From JBOGVZ01 sp050692985 (lineage in GTDB: Bacteria > Actinomycetota > UBA4738 > CALAEC01), in the NCBI GenBank assembly GCA_050692985.1, contig JBOGVZ010000070.1, positions 1-62,144 of the forward strand: a stretch of DNA of 62,144 nucleotides. The letters are read 5' to 3'. Under the pieces are notes generated by a model. It did no database searches, had not been told where the DNA came from, and saw only the letters and a list, made by a program, of their open reading frames with translations. Numbering within the stretch: the first letter of the stretch is position 1; every line of letters starts with the position of its first letter. This document shows positions 23,675-31,495 of the stretch, piece by piece. Position numbers and translations under genes: made by a program.

Positions 23675-23862
23675 TGTCCTCTCCCCGAGATGTGCCGACA
23701 CATCCCGCCTACCGCTGCCACATCTTCACCTTCCCGAGGACCTGCTCCGGGGTCCGGCCCTTGGTCCACCGGCCGGTGTGGGCCCGGTCGGTGTTGTAGT
23801 ACCTGAGGTAGCGATCGAGGTCCAGCCGGAGGCCGGTGTACTTGGGGATCAGGTACCGGGTG
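23675..23862 (-). mobile_element. IS481-family remnant (right end and transposase C-terminus)
   Basis: It begins with TGTCCTCTCCCCGAGATGTG, identical to the outer end of the longer IS481 remnant at 28.9 kb, so this is the element's terminal sequence. On the minus strand it encodes only the last 49 or so residues of the transposase (RYLIPKYTGLRLDLDRYLRYYN ... PEQVLGKVKMW). The inner boundary is fused to a partial vanZ-like copy; the remaining element is gone. About 90 percent identical by eye to the other remnant. Confidence 0.85.
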
Positions 23863-23863
23863 T

Positions 23864-24090
23864 CGGCCGTGTGGCGCCCCGGACGTGGCCCCGGGGGTTT
23901 CCCGGGGATGGCGGGGTGGATCGTCGCTGCACTGCTCGCCCTGGGGGTCGGCCTGGAGGTCATCCAGGGGCTGGGCCTGGTTGACTCGCGCCAGGGGGAA
24001 CCACTCGATGCAATCGCGAACGCAGTCGGCGTGGGGGTCGGAGTCGCCTCATGGTGGATCGTCCGAGATCGCCGCTTGACCAGGCGATAG
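23864..24090 (+). pseudogene. Partial vanZ-like copy
   Basis: Encodes the C-terminal two-thirds of a VanZ-like protein (AVWRPGRGPGGFPGMAGWIVAALL ... RQGEPLDAIANAVGVGVG) and aligns with the complete gene at 23.1 kb from its VWRPGRGPG segment onward, with roughly three quarters of bases shared. It has no start or first half; the 5' part was replaced by the IS481 end. An 84-codon frame starting in IS sequence at 23836 runs through it but is unlikely to be a real gene. Confidence 0.75.
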
Positions 24091-24184
24091 GTCTGCGCCC
24101 AGAGCCACGATGTCCTCGATACGGGGCTGCGGCTCATCTGGGTGGGGGTTTCGGAACAGAGTCTCTTCGTCCTCGAAGTCATTG

Positions 24185-25483
24185 TCACGGTTCGTTCTTG
24201 GACTCCGTGGTGGGAATCTCGGGCCCTCCGATTGGAAGCATGTCAACCTCTCTCAGCGCTCGGCCGAAGAACCACCACCAAACAGCGCTCTCCACCCAGA
24301 AGATCGCCGCAAGCGCCCAGGCTGCCCCGACAGAACCGCCGAGGCCCGCGCCCAGCATCCCAGCCACCAAGGTCAATCCGCCCTCGATCAACCGCGCCTT
24401 GAGGCTGCGCTTCGCAGCAGCTAGTGATCTCAAGCCTATGAACGCACCCACCTGAAAGCCCTGGGCAACGAACATGGTGATGAAGGGAGGAATCAGCTTC
24501 TGGGCTCCTGTCCAGGAAGCACCTAGCAGCGTCTCACCCAGACCCTCGGGAATGAGAAGTAGGAGCACCCCCCAGGCTGCCGCTCCAAGCGCCAAGAGGA
24601 CCGAGATTCCCCGGATAGCCTTGCGGAAACGAACCGCCGACCGCCCCAGTAATCGGGCCGCTTCAGGGATCGCTACCAATCGCGTGCCCATGTAAAGGAC
24701 CATCACCGGTCCCAAGAGGATCAGCCCACCTCTCAGGAACCCCGCCGCCGCGACACCGGCCAGCCCGGCGACCGCATACATCGTCAGCTGGAATGCGCCG
24801 TTGACGGAAACGAACTCAGCCAAATAACGGGGACCGAGATCCCTGTGCTCACGCAGCCATGAAATTGAGCTCCGAAGATGAGGAACCATTCTTGCCTGAG
24901 CCATCCCCAGGATCGCGGCGGCAGCTGCCGAGGCTCCCCAAGCGAGGATGAAGGATCGGACGGACGCTCTGCCGGAGATGGTCAGCAGCCCGAGGGCAGA
25001 GAACAGCAGGGTGGCCCAGACCAGGTCGTTCAGGAATGCCTTGCGGCCCTGGCCCCAGGTGAAGAAGGCATACCTCCAGCTGTCCTGGAGCAACAGGCCC
25101 GGAAGTGAGATCGCCAGGAGGAGGAACACCTCGGATCCTCCACCAAGAAACAGATGGACCATCCCAGCACAGATTGAGGTCGCCAATCCCACGACAAGAG
25201 CAGCTCCGGCGCTTCTCTGGACTGCAGCCCGGAGATTGGCAGGCTCGGTGGTGCTGAAGCGAACCATCAGGGGTTCCGACGTCAAAGCCCTGGAGGCTCC
25301 CACGGCCAAGAGGTATGTTGCGAAGGCCAAGCTGAACGCTCCGAATTCCTGTGTGCTGCCGCTCCTGGCCACCGCCACCCCAAGGCCCAGGTTCGTGATG
25401 CTCGACAGAGCCTGATCCGCGACGCCCCATCCGAACCGGGTCAGCCTCGACTGTGCCCGCCTCATGAACGAAGACGACCCCAC
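24185..25483 (-). CDS. Wzx-like polysaccharide flippase
   Basis: 432-residue protein with about twelve hydrophobic segments and the N-terminal RFGWGVADQALSSITNLGLGVAVAR typical of the MATE/PST (MurJ, Wzx) superfamily, where the first helix is followed by a small-residue-rich second helix. It would move lipid-linked repeat units across the membrane. I prefer GTG 25483 because a TAGCAT box lies 8 nt upstream; ATG 25465 is the alternative and would shorten it by six residues. It is divergent from the sulfotransferases and belongs to the same polysaccharide locus. The substrate is not known. Confidence 0.8.
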   Translation of the reverse strand: MGSSSFMRRAQSRLTRFGWGVADQALSSITNLGLGVAVARSGSTQEFGAFSLAFATYLLAVGASRALTSEPLMVRFSTTEPANLRAAVQRSAGAALVVGLATSICAGMVHLFLGGGSEVFLLLAISLPGLLLQDSWRYAFFTWGQGRKAFLNDLVWATLLFSALGLLTISGRASVRSFILAWGASAAAAAILGMAQARMVPHLRSSISWLREHRDLGPRYLAEFVSVNGAFQLTMYAVAGLAGVAAAGFLRGGLILLGPVMVLYMGTRLVAIPEAARLLGRSAVRFRKAIRGISVLLALGAAAWGVLLLLIPEGLGETLLGASWTGAQKLIPPFITMFVAQGFQVGAFIGLRSLAAAKRSLKARLIEGGLTLVAGMLGAGLGGSVGAAWALAAIFWVESAVWWWFFGRALREVDMLPIGGPEIPTTESKNEP

Positions 25484-25491
25484 GAAATCGC

Positions 25492-25497
25492 ATGCTA
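25492..25497 (-). promoter_or_regulatory. Possible leaderless -10 for the Wzx-like gene
   Basis: TAGCAT on the minus strand, 8 nt before GTG 25483, with no Shine-Dalgarno. The same hexamer precedes the lasso operon. Confidence 0.4.
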
Positions 25498-25619
25498 GGG
25501 GAAGGGACCCGCCTCATCCACACTCCCCCGAAAGTCGCTGGCGAAGAGACGCAGCTGGTGCTCGGTCGTTGGGCTACTCTTCATTGCCCGAGGGTCTGCT
25601 GAGGGGAGGAGTCGAGCAT

Positions 25620-26432
25620 ATGAGCACCCGAAGGATGAGAATCGGATGGCACCTGCGGTCGGTTCGCCCCACCCTGCGGAAGCCGGTCGTACTCCTGCGT
25701 CACCGGGGGCTTCGCCCTACTGACGCGTTCCTGGCACATTTCCCCAAATCGGGGAACACGTGGCTCGCCTTCATGCTCGGCGAGGTCCTTTTCGACCGCT
25801 CGATCGATTGGGAGAACGAAGGTCGCTACCTGCCGCCAGTGGGCCAGCAGAATCAGGCTCCCGAGACGCTTCCAGGTTCTGGCCGCCTCCTGAGAACGTA
25901 CGAACCATATCGGTCTGAGTATTCCGGCAAGAAAGCCGTCTACCTGGTTCGGCATGTCGGAGACGTTGCCGTCTCTTACTTCAACTGGCTCCAATGGTGG
26001 ACGAAGGTTGAGTTCGACTTCGAGACCTTCTTGAGGCATTTCTTTGAGGGACGGATCGATGCCCACGGCGCTTGGCAGAATCACGTGGAGTCATGGCTTA
26101 CCGCGAAAGAGAGCGACCGGTTGATTGTCCGGTACGAAGATCTCCGACGTTCCCCTGAGAGCGAATTGACGAGGGTGCTCGGTCACCTCGGAATGAGTTC
26201 TCAGCCAGATAGAGTTCAGAGGGCGGTAGAGAACAATACCGTCGAGAACATGCGGGCGAAGGAAGACGCGGTGCGAGAGACCGTCTTCCAAGGAAGGAAT
26301 GAGCAACGTCGTTTCGTTCGAAAGGCAGCAATCGGAGACTCGAAGGAGTGGCTCTCTGACTCCGCGCTCAAGCTGTTAGAGCGGTATGCAGGCAACACTC
26401 TGTCGCAACTCGGCTATGACGGGCAGGTTTGA
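25620..26432 (+). CDS. Sulfotransferase domain protein
   Basis: 270 residues from ATG 25620, preceded by GGGGAGGA at 9 nt. The 5'-phosphosulfate loop is FPKSGNTWLAFML near residues 41-53 and the 3'-phosphate binding strand is VYLVRHVGDVAVSYFN near 105-120, the two PAPS-contacting motifs. In this setting it most likely transfers sulfate from PAPS to a sugar hydroxyl of the polysaccharide or its lipid carrier. Base composition is lower in G+C than the neighbouring housekeeping genes, as expected of a transferred locus. It is followed 44 nt later by a second sulfotransferase. Confidence 0.8.
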   Translation: MSTRRMRIGWHLRSVRPTLRKPVVLLRHRGLRPTDAFLAHFPKSGNTWLAFMLGEVLFDRSIDWENEGRYLPPVGQQNQAPETLPGSGRLLRTYEPYRSEYSGKKAVYLVRHVGDVAVSYFNWLQWWTKVEFDFETFLRHFFEGRIDAHGAWQNHVESWLTAKESDRLIVRYEDLRRSPESELTRVLGHLGMSSQPDRVQRAVENNTVENMRAKEDAVRETVFQGRNEQRRFVRKAAIGDSKEWLSDSALKLLERYAGNTLSQLGYDGQV

Positions 26433-26476
26433 TCGCCTGCGACCGTCGAGTTGTGGGCCCCCATGGGAGATGTGAT

Positions 26477-27442
26477 ATGGAAGGTGTGAAGCCGCTGCTT
26501 CGAGCCATGAGGTACGGTTGGCTCTTCCGAACTGCGCGTCGGCGCGCCAACCGGGCAAGCGGTGAGCGATTGGGGTCATTGCCCTCACCGCCGGTGTTCT
26601 TGGTCGGGTGCGGCCGCTCCGGGACGACGGCGCTGGGCGATGTCTTGGCTGCCCACCCGTCAGTTAGATATCTGTTCGAGCCGTACCATCTGTGGGCCGC
26701 GATGGACCCGATCACCGACGCGACTCACCTCTACACGCGGGGGTATGCGCGGTGTGTCCTGGACGGGTCTCATCTGGTACCCAAGGCCCGACCTCGCTTC
26801 GCTTCTCTGTTCCTCAGCGACATGTTGGCGAGGGAGAGGCTGCTTCTTGTGGAGAAGACCCCGATCAATGCGATGCGGATCGGGTATCTGACCGCCCTTG
26901 TGCCAGACGCCAGATTCGTCCACATCGTAAGGGACGGGGCTGAGGTCGCTCGATCGATCGAGCGTGTGGCCGCAAGCTCATATCGGATCGCGTTCAGACC
27001 CAACTACAACGCGTGGTGGGGCGTGAACAGCTACAAGTGGACCGCCCTGGCGAGGGACGGTGCGGAGACCGGGCACCACGGTGGGGAGCTGGGTAGTCTC
27101 GCGACAGATCTGCAGAGGGGCGCCTACGAGTGGCTCGTGTCACTTCGCGAAGTCGACCGCTGGCGTCCGAGGTTAGGCCCACGGCTTGCGGAGATCAACT
27201 ACGGAAGACTCGTTGAAGACCCTGGGAAGACGCTTCTGAGCCTCTGCACCACTCTCGGTCTTCAGGCAGACGAGCGGTGGCTCATTCCGGCCGCAAGGTC
27301 GATCAGCGTGCCAGCCAGGAAGGACCCGAAGAGGGCTTCTATCACCTTGCCGCCCGGCATGGCGCGTGACTTCAATCGGTTGCAAGAGCGCTTTGGCTTC
27401 CGCGGTCGAGCCTTCCCGGTCGGTTCACAGAGCGTCGTATGA
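26477..27442 (+). CDS. Sulfotransferase family protein
   Basis: 321 residues from ATG 26477 with GGGAG upstream. PAPS loop VFLVGCGRSGTTALGDVLAAHP near residues 40-60 and FVHIVRDGAEVARSIERV near 152-169. This is the branch with the GxGRSGTT loop (nodulation-type or sulfotransferase-3 like), different from the preceding gene, so the two are not recent duplicates and may act on different positions. The stop overlaps the next glycosyltransferase start by 4 nt (ATGA). Confidence 0.8.
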   Translation: MEGVKPLLRAMRYGWLFRTARRRANRASGERLGSLPSPPVFLVGCGRSGTTALGDVLAAHPSVRYLFEPYHLWAAMDPITDATHLYTRGYARCVLDGSHLVPKARPRFASLFLSDMLARERLLLVEKTPINAMRIGYLTALVPDARFVHIVRDGAEVARSIERVAASSYRIAFRPNYNAWWGVNSYKWTALARDGAETGHHGGELGSLATDLQRGAYEWLVSLREVDRWRPRLGPRLAEINYGRLVEDPGKTLLSLCTTLGLQADERWLIPAARSISVPARKDPKRASITLPPGMARDFNRLQERFGFRGRAFPVGSQSVV

Positions 27443-28707
27443 GCTCGGCCTCAGCGCCCCTTGATGTGGTTTTCGTCTCCCGGGTATTTGCCCCCGGGAG
27501 TCGGCACGGCGGCTCCATGACTGACCAGGCGGTCCTCGGAGAGGAACTCTTGAGGAGGGGTCACCGGGTTCGAGTGCTCACGACCGATCTGTTCCACCCA
27601 GGGCGACGCTACCCGAATGGTCAACTTCGTGAGCAGTATTGTGGGATGGCAATCGAGCGCCTTAGAACACAGGCTTCCTACCACTGGGACGCCGTCGGCA
27701 CCGGGGCAAGGCGAATGGTTGCGCGCACGCTCGGCTCAGGAACCATCCTTCACGTCTTCGGGGTTCGCCATTACCTGGAGCATGTCGCCATTCGCATGGC
27801 GAGGAGGCTACGCGTGCATACGTTCATCATGCCTCAAGGCAGCATCCCCGCCAAAGAACGGCACGTGGCGGAGAAGAAGGTCTTCGATGCTCTCCTTGAG
27901 CGCAAGGCACTCGCTTTCGCTGACGGTGTCATCGCCACAAGTGAACCCGAGTATCAGGCGCTGGTCGCATGGGGCCTTCCCCCGACCCATATCTACCAAC
28001 TCCCGGAATTCGGAGAGAGGCTCCCTCCGCCGCAGCTGCCCCGAGAGCACGTCCGGCGAGCCTTGGGTGTTCCTGAGGCGGCAACGCTTCTCGTCTGGTC
28101 GGGGCGAATCCATCGGGTCAAGGGGATGGATCTGCTCCTGGACGTCTTGGCACGCGATGATGTGTTGAAAGACGTCTTTGTGGTGGTCATGGGCGACGAT
28201 GAAGGAGATGGGGAGGCGGCGAGGTGGTCCGCCCGGGCTATCCAACTGGGGCTCAGGCACCGGATACTCTTCCAGGGATGGTGTGATGCGCAGGCCAGAT
28301 CGAACCTGTACTCAGCCGCCGATGCATTTGTTCTTCCGTCCATCTCGGAGTCCTTTTCCCGGTCCGCAGCTGAGGCGCTCATCTTAGGATGCCCGCTCAT
28401 CGCGTCGGACACCTGCGGGATCGTGAATCATGCTGCTGAGGCATCATTGATCTTTCGCAGAACCGCTGACGAGCTCGGTAATGCGATCAGAACCTGGACG
28501 ACCAGTCGTGAGCTTCGGGAGCGGCTCACGGAAGGGACAACCACGGTCGCAGCGCGGCTCAATCCTGAGCGAGCCGCAGAGTTCCTGGAGAGGTTATATA
28601 TGGATCCAGCACGCCATCAGGTCGGCCGATTGCTGACTCTGAAAAGGAAGAAGAAGCGGGCAGCCCCCGATACGGTGAAGCCAGCGAAACGAATGCCGAA
28701 AAGGTAG
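27439..28707 (+). CDS. Glycosyltransferase family 4 protein
   Basis: 422 residues. GT-B fold: N-terminal Rossmann part with DVVFVSRVFAPGSRHGGSMTDQAVLGEELLRRGH, and a C-terminal part with LLVWSGRIHRVKGMDLLLDVL (GR-x-x-x-x-KG donor site) and FVLPSISESFSRSAAEAL carrying the E-x(7)-E motif. A short basic tail (KRKKKR) follows. Retaining transferase from a nucleotide sugar; donor and acceptor unknown. It is the third gene of the sulfotransferase operon. Confidence 0.85.
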   Translation: MSSASAPLDVVFVSRVFAPGSRHGGSMTDQAVLGEELLRRGHRVRVLTTDLFHPGRRYPNGQLREQYCGMAIERLRTQASYHWDAVGTGARRMVARTLGSGTILHVFGVRHYLEHVAIRMARRLRVHTFIMPQGSIPAKERHVAEKKVFDALLERKALAFADGVIATSEPEYQALVAWGLPPTHIYQLPEFGERLPPPQLPREHVRRALGVPEAATLLVWSGRIHRVKGMDLLLDVLARDDVLKDVFVVVMGDDEGDGEAARWSARAIQLGLRHRILFQGWCDAQARSNLYSAADAFVLPSISESFSRSAAEALILGCPLIASDTCGIVNHAAEASLIFRRTADELGNAIRTWTTSRELRERLTEGTTTVAARLNPERAAEFLERLYMDPARHQVGRLLTLKRKKKRAAPDTVKPAKRMPKR

Positions 28708-28891
28708 CCATCAGCCTTCCACGGAGCCCTTCTCCAGAGTCCCTCACACCTATCATGGTCGAGTCGGGCTGGCAGGCAGCGGCTGGCCTGATTGCACCTC
28801 GTGTTCTGACCCCTCCGCGGGGACACGCCGGCTAAGGGCCTGTAGCAAATAACTCCTACATCTATCAGTGTCGGCGTTGGCGGTTCTAGGC

Positions 28892-29700
28892 TGTCCTCTC
28901 CCCGAGATGTGGCGATGCATCGTCCTCAGCTCGCCCACATCTTCGCCTTCCCGATGACCTGCTCCGGGGTCCTGCCCTTGGTCCAGCGGCCGGTGTGGGC
29001 CCGGTCGGGGTTGTAGTACCTGAGGTACCGGTCGAGGTCCAGCCGAAGACCGGTGTACTTGGGGATGAGGTAGCGGGCGAACGCCGGCTTCCAGCACTCC
29101 TCCAGGATCGTTCCCTGGACCCGCTCCACACACCCGTTGGTCTGGGGCCGCCCAGCCCGGATGAAGATGTGTCGGGCCCCCAGGCGGGCCACCGCGGACT
29201 GGAACTCCCCCGAGCGGAACTCGCTGGCGTTGTCACTCATGACGGCCTCGAGGGATCACCCCCGAGCCGCCAGGTCCCCTGCCACCACCCGGGCCAGGTG
29301 AGAGGTCCACCGGGCCGAGGGGTTCCGGGGGGTGACGTGGAGCTCGGCCCAGGCGCAGGCGCTGGCCACGTCGATGGCCGTGTACTGCCACACGGTCCCC
29401 CTGGTCCCTGACAGCCTCCCCACGCAGAAGCAGTCCATCTACACCAGCTGACCAGGTCCTTCGACGTCCAGGTGCCGCTCCGGCTCGGGCTCCCGTGGCC
29501 GGGAGGGCTCGGGGGGCGCCGCGTAGCCGGCCACCAGCCCCAGCCGCTTGGCCCTGGTGTTCAGGCCGTGTCTGCGCAGCACCCACCACGCACCGTTGGG
29601 GCTGATCCGGATCCCGCCCTCCTTTCTGCTCGACTGCCCGGTCAAGCAGGAGGATGCGTCGCCTTCTACGTGGGGTGTGGGACCTCCCCAGGTGTCGCTA
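28892..29700 (-). pseudogene. Decayed IS481-family transposase
   Basis: One continuous minus-strand frame with two internal stops, TAG at 29441-29439 (GQLV-stop-MDCF, Gln expected) and TGA at 29258-29256 (LAARG-stop-SLEAV, Trp expected). Readable parts include a helical segment ISPNGAWWVLRRHGLNTRAKRLG, the integrase core with QYTAIDVASACAWAELHVTPRN and MSDNASEFRSGEFQ, and C-terminal GRPQTNGCVERVQGTILEE. The right terminus TGTCCTCTCCCCGAGATGTG is at 28892. The N-terminus is lost around 29.65-29.70 kb. Non-functional. Confidence 0.85.
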
Positions 29701-29918
29701 CAACTCGGGGATGCGACAGCCTAGGTGAACCTGGAACACCGCGGTCTTGGACGCGTGCCGAGTGAGAGTGCGTACCGGTTCACCGGCTCCGCCTAACTGT
29801 GGCGAACGGCTTGCGTCCGAGCTCCTGACCGATTCTCCGCCGGGAAATCCACCACCTCGAGCTCCTGCCCTGGCACCCTCCCCTGGACGGGTGGTACACA
29901 CCCGGGGAAGGAGCAGCG

Positions 29919-30335
29919 GTGGCGGAGCGACGGTCGCGGAAGAAGAGGTTCAGCGCCGAGGAGAAGCTCTTGATCGTGGAGGAGGCGGCCTCCAAGGAGA
30001 TCGCCGACGTCGAGGTGTGCAGGCGATGGGGCATCGAGCCGTGGGACCTCCGCCGGTTCCGGGAGCAGGCCCGCCGGGGGGCCCTGGCCGAGCTCCGCAG
30101 GCGCCCGGGCCGCCCGGCCGAGGACGCCAAGGTGAAGGAGCTCAAGGAGAAGCTGGCCCGCACCGACCGGGCCCTCAAGGAGCTCTCGATCGAGAACACG
30201 CTGCTGCGGGGAAAACGAATGGGGTCTGACCGGGCCCATCCGGGGCACCCGCCTGGCCCCGGAGGTCAAGCTCCTCATCATCGGGGCCCTCGCCCAGGCC
30301 AAGCGGGCCGGGTTCACCGTTCGCCGGGCCTGTGA
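29919..30335 (+). CDS. IS3-like element, first reading frame (OrfA)
   Basis: Starts GTG 29919. The first 105 or so residues look genuine: an Arg/Lys-rich helix-turn-helix (RFSAEEKLLIVEEAASKEIADVEVCRRWGIEPWDLRRF) and a leucine-zipper-like helix (AKVKELKEKLARTDRALKELSIENTLLRGK), the layout of IS3-family OrfA proteins. After the GGGGAAAAC at 30208-30216 the frame becomes meaningless. OrfB sense sequence continues from that point in the +1 frame (ENEWGLTGPIRGTRLAPEVKLL), so natural termination of the product in this frame is not informative. Confidence 0.65.
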   Translation: MAERRSRKKRFSAEEKLLIVEEAASKEIADVEVCRRWGIEPWDLRRFREQARRGALAELRRRPGRPAEDAKVKELKEKLARTDRALKELSIENTLLRGKRMGSDRAHPGHPPGPGGQAPHHRGPRPGQAGRVHRSPGL

Positions 30336-30336
30336 G

Positions 30337-31344
30337 GTGATCATGCTCTCGCCCCGCCGACTCCGCCGCTGGTGCGCCGGCCGCGACCCCGTCGCGCTCA
30401 CCGGCGCCGACGTCTCGGACCGGCCCCCCGTGGCCAGGGTCCGACCCCACGCCCTGCGCCCCGCCGAGCGGACCGAGATCACCGCCGCCGCCCGGGAGGA
30501 GGACAAGGCCCACCTGCGCCACCGAAAGCTCGCCCACACCCTGTCGAGGGAGGAGCGGGCCTTCTGCTCGGAGTCCTCGGTGCTGCGGGTCCTGCGCGAA
30601 GAAGACCTGGTGGAGGCGTACCGGCGGACCCCCAAGCCCAAGCGCGCCAAGCCCGACGTCGCCGCCGACGAGCCGAACCAGAGCTGGCGCTACGACTTCA
30701 CCCGGGTGCCCACCCGGGCCGGCACCTGGTACCTGCTGCCGCTCCTCGACGCGTGCTCGAAGAAGATCGTGGGGTGGTCCTTCGAGCCCCGGGAGACCGC
30801 GGCGATGCTCGAGCGGACCTGGGGGAAGGCGCTCGCCTCCGAGGGGCTGCTGGGCCTGGAGGAGGCGGTGCTCCCCGATGCGGTCTCCGACCGGGGGACC
30901 CAGATGCGGGCCCGCTCGTTCAAGGAGTTCCTCCACGACCTTGGGATCTCCCAGGTCCTCGCTCGCCCCCGGACCCCGGCCGACAACGCCGCCTCCGAGG
31001 CGTTCAACGCCACCATCAAGTGCGAGCGGCTCTACCGGCTCGACACCGCGGCCATGTCCCCCTTCGACGTGGAGGCGGAGATCGCGGCGTTCATCGAGGA
31101 CTACAACGAGGTGCGGCTCCATCAGGGGATCGGGTTCGTGACCCCCGCCGAGCGCCACGACGGCCGTCACGTGGCCATCATCGAAGCCCGCCGGCGGGGG
31201 ATGCGGGCGGCCCGGGAGGCTCGCCCGCGGGAGAATCGGCAGGGCTCCGGGTCCACCCCGCCCCCGCCAACGCCTCAGGATCGATCTGAGAGGACTGTTT
31301 CGAAGAGGTCGGGCCGAAAGAGGGTCATCGGACCATGTTCGTGA
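30337..31344 (+). CDS. IS3-like transposase, integrase-core reading frame (OrfB)
   Basis: 335 residues from GTG 30337; the same frame is open and sensible back to about 30211. Integrase (rve) core with D in WRYDFTRVPTRAGTWYLLPLLDACS, D in AVSDRGTQMRARSFKEFL, and E in ADNAASEAFNATIKCERL, followed by FIEDYNEVRLHQGIGFVTPAER, the usual DDE plan. The catalytic residues and frame are intact, so the element may be active if OrfA and OrfB are joined. The Pro/Ser-rich tail after residue 300 is probably flanking sequence. Terminal inverted repeats were not identified. Confidence 0.75.
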   Translation: MIMLSPRRLRRWCAGRDPVALTGADVSDRPPVARVRPHALRPAERTEITAAAREEDKAHLRHRKLAHTLSREERAFCSESSVLRVLREEDLVEAYRRTPKPKRAKPDVAADEPNQSWRYDFTRVPTRAGTWYLLPLLDACSKKIVGWSFEPRETAAMLERTWGKALASEGLLGLEEAVLPDAVSDRGTQMRARSFKEFLHDLGISQVLARPRTPADNAASEAFNATIKCERLYRLDTAAMSPFDVEAEIAAFIEDYNEVRLHQGIGFVTPAERHDGRHVAIIEARRRGMRAAREARPRENRQGSGSTPPPPTPQDRSERTVSKRSGRKRVIGPCS

Positions 31345-31482
31345 CGATGGGAGGGCCGGAGAGGGCTCAGGTGGCTGGGCTAATGTCCCCGGGAGAAGCG
31401 GTCAAAGGGTCGGACGCAATCGGCGAAGAAGATCTTCCGCGGCACGGGATCATCGAAGATAGCTCCCGGGTCGTCGCTGGAG

Positions 31483-31488
31483 TAGGAT
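31483..31488 (+). promoter_or_regulatory. Possible leaderless -10 for the Wzy-like gene
   Basis: TAGGAT ends 7 nt before GTG 31496, again with no Shine-Dalgarno sequence. Confidence 0.35.
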
Positions 31489-31495
31489 TCCTCGC

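Noticed and set aside
23836..24090. 84-residue plus-strand frame as an intact small membrane gene
   Set aside because: Its first codons lie in IS481 sequence and the rest is the 3' part of a vanZ-like copy; it lacks a start region and binding site.
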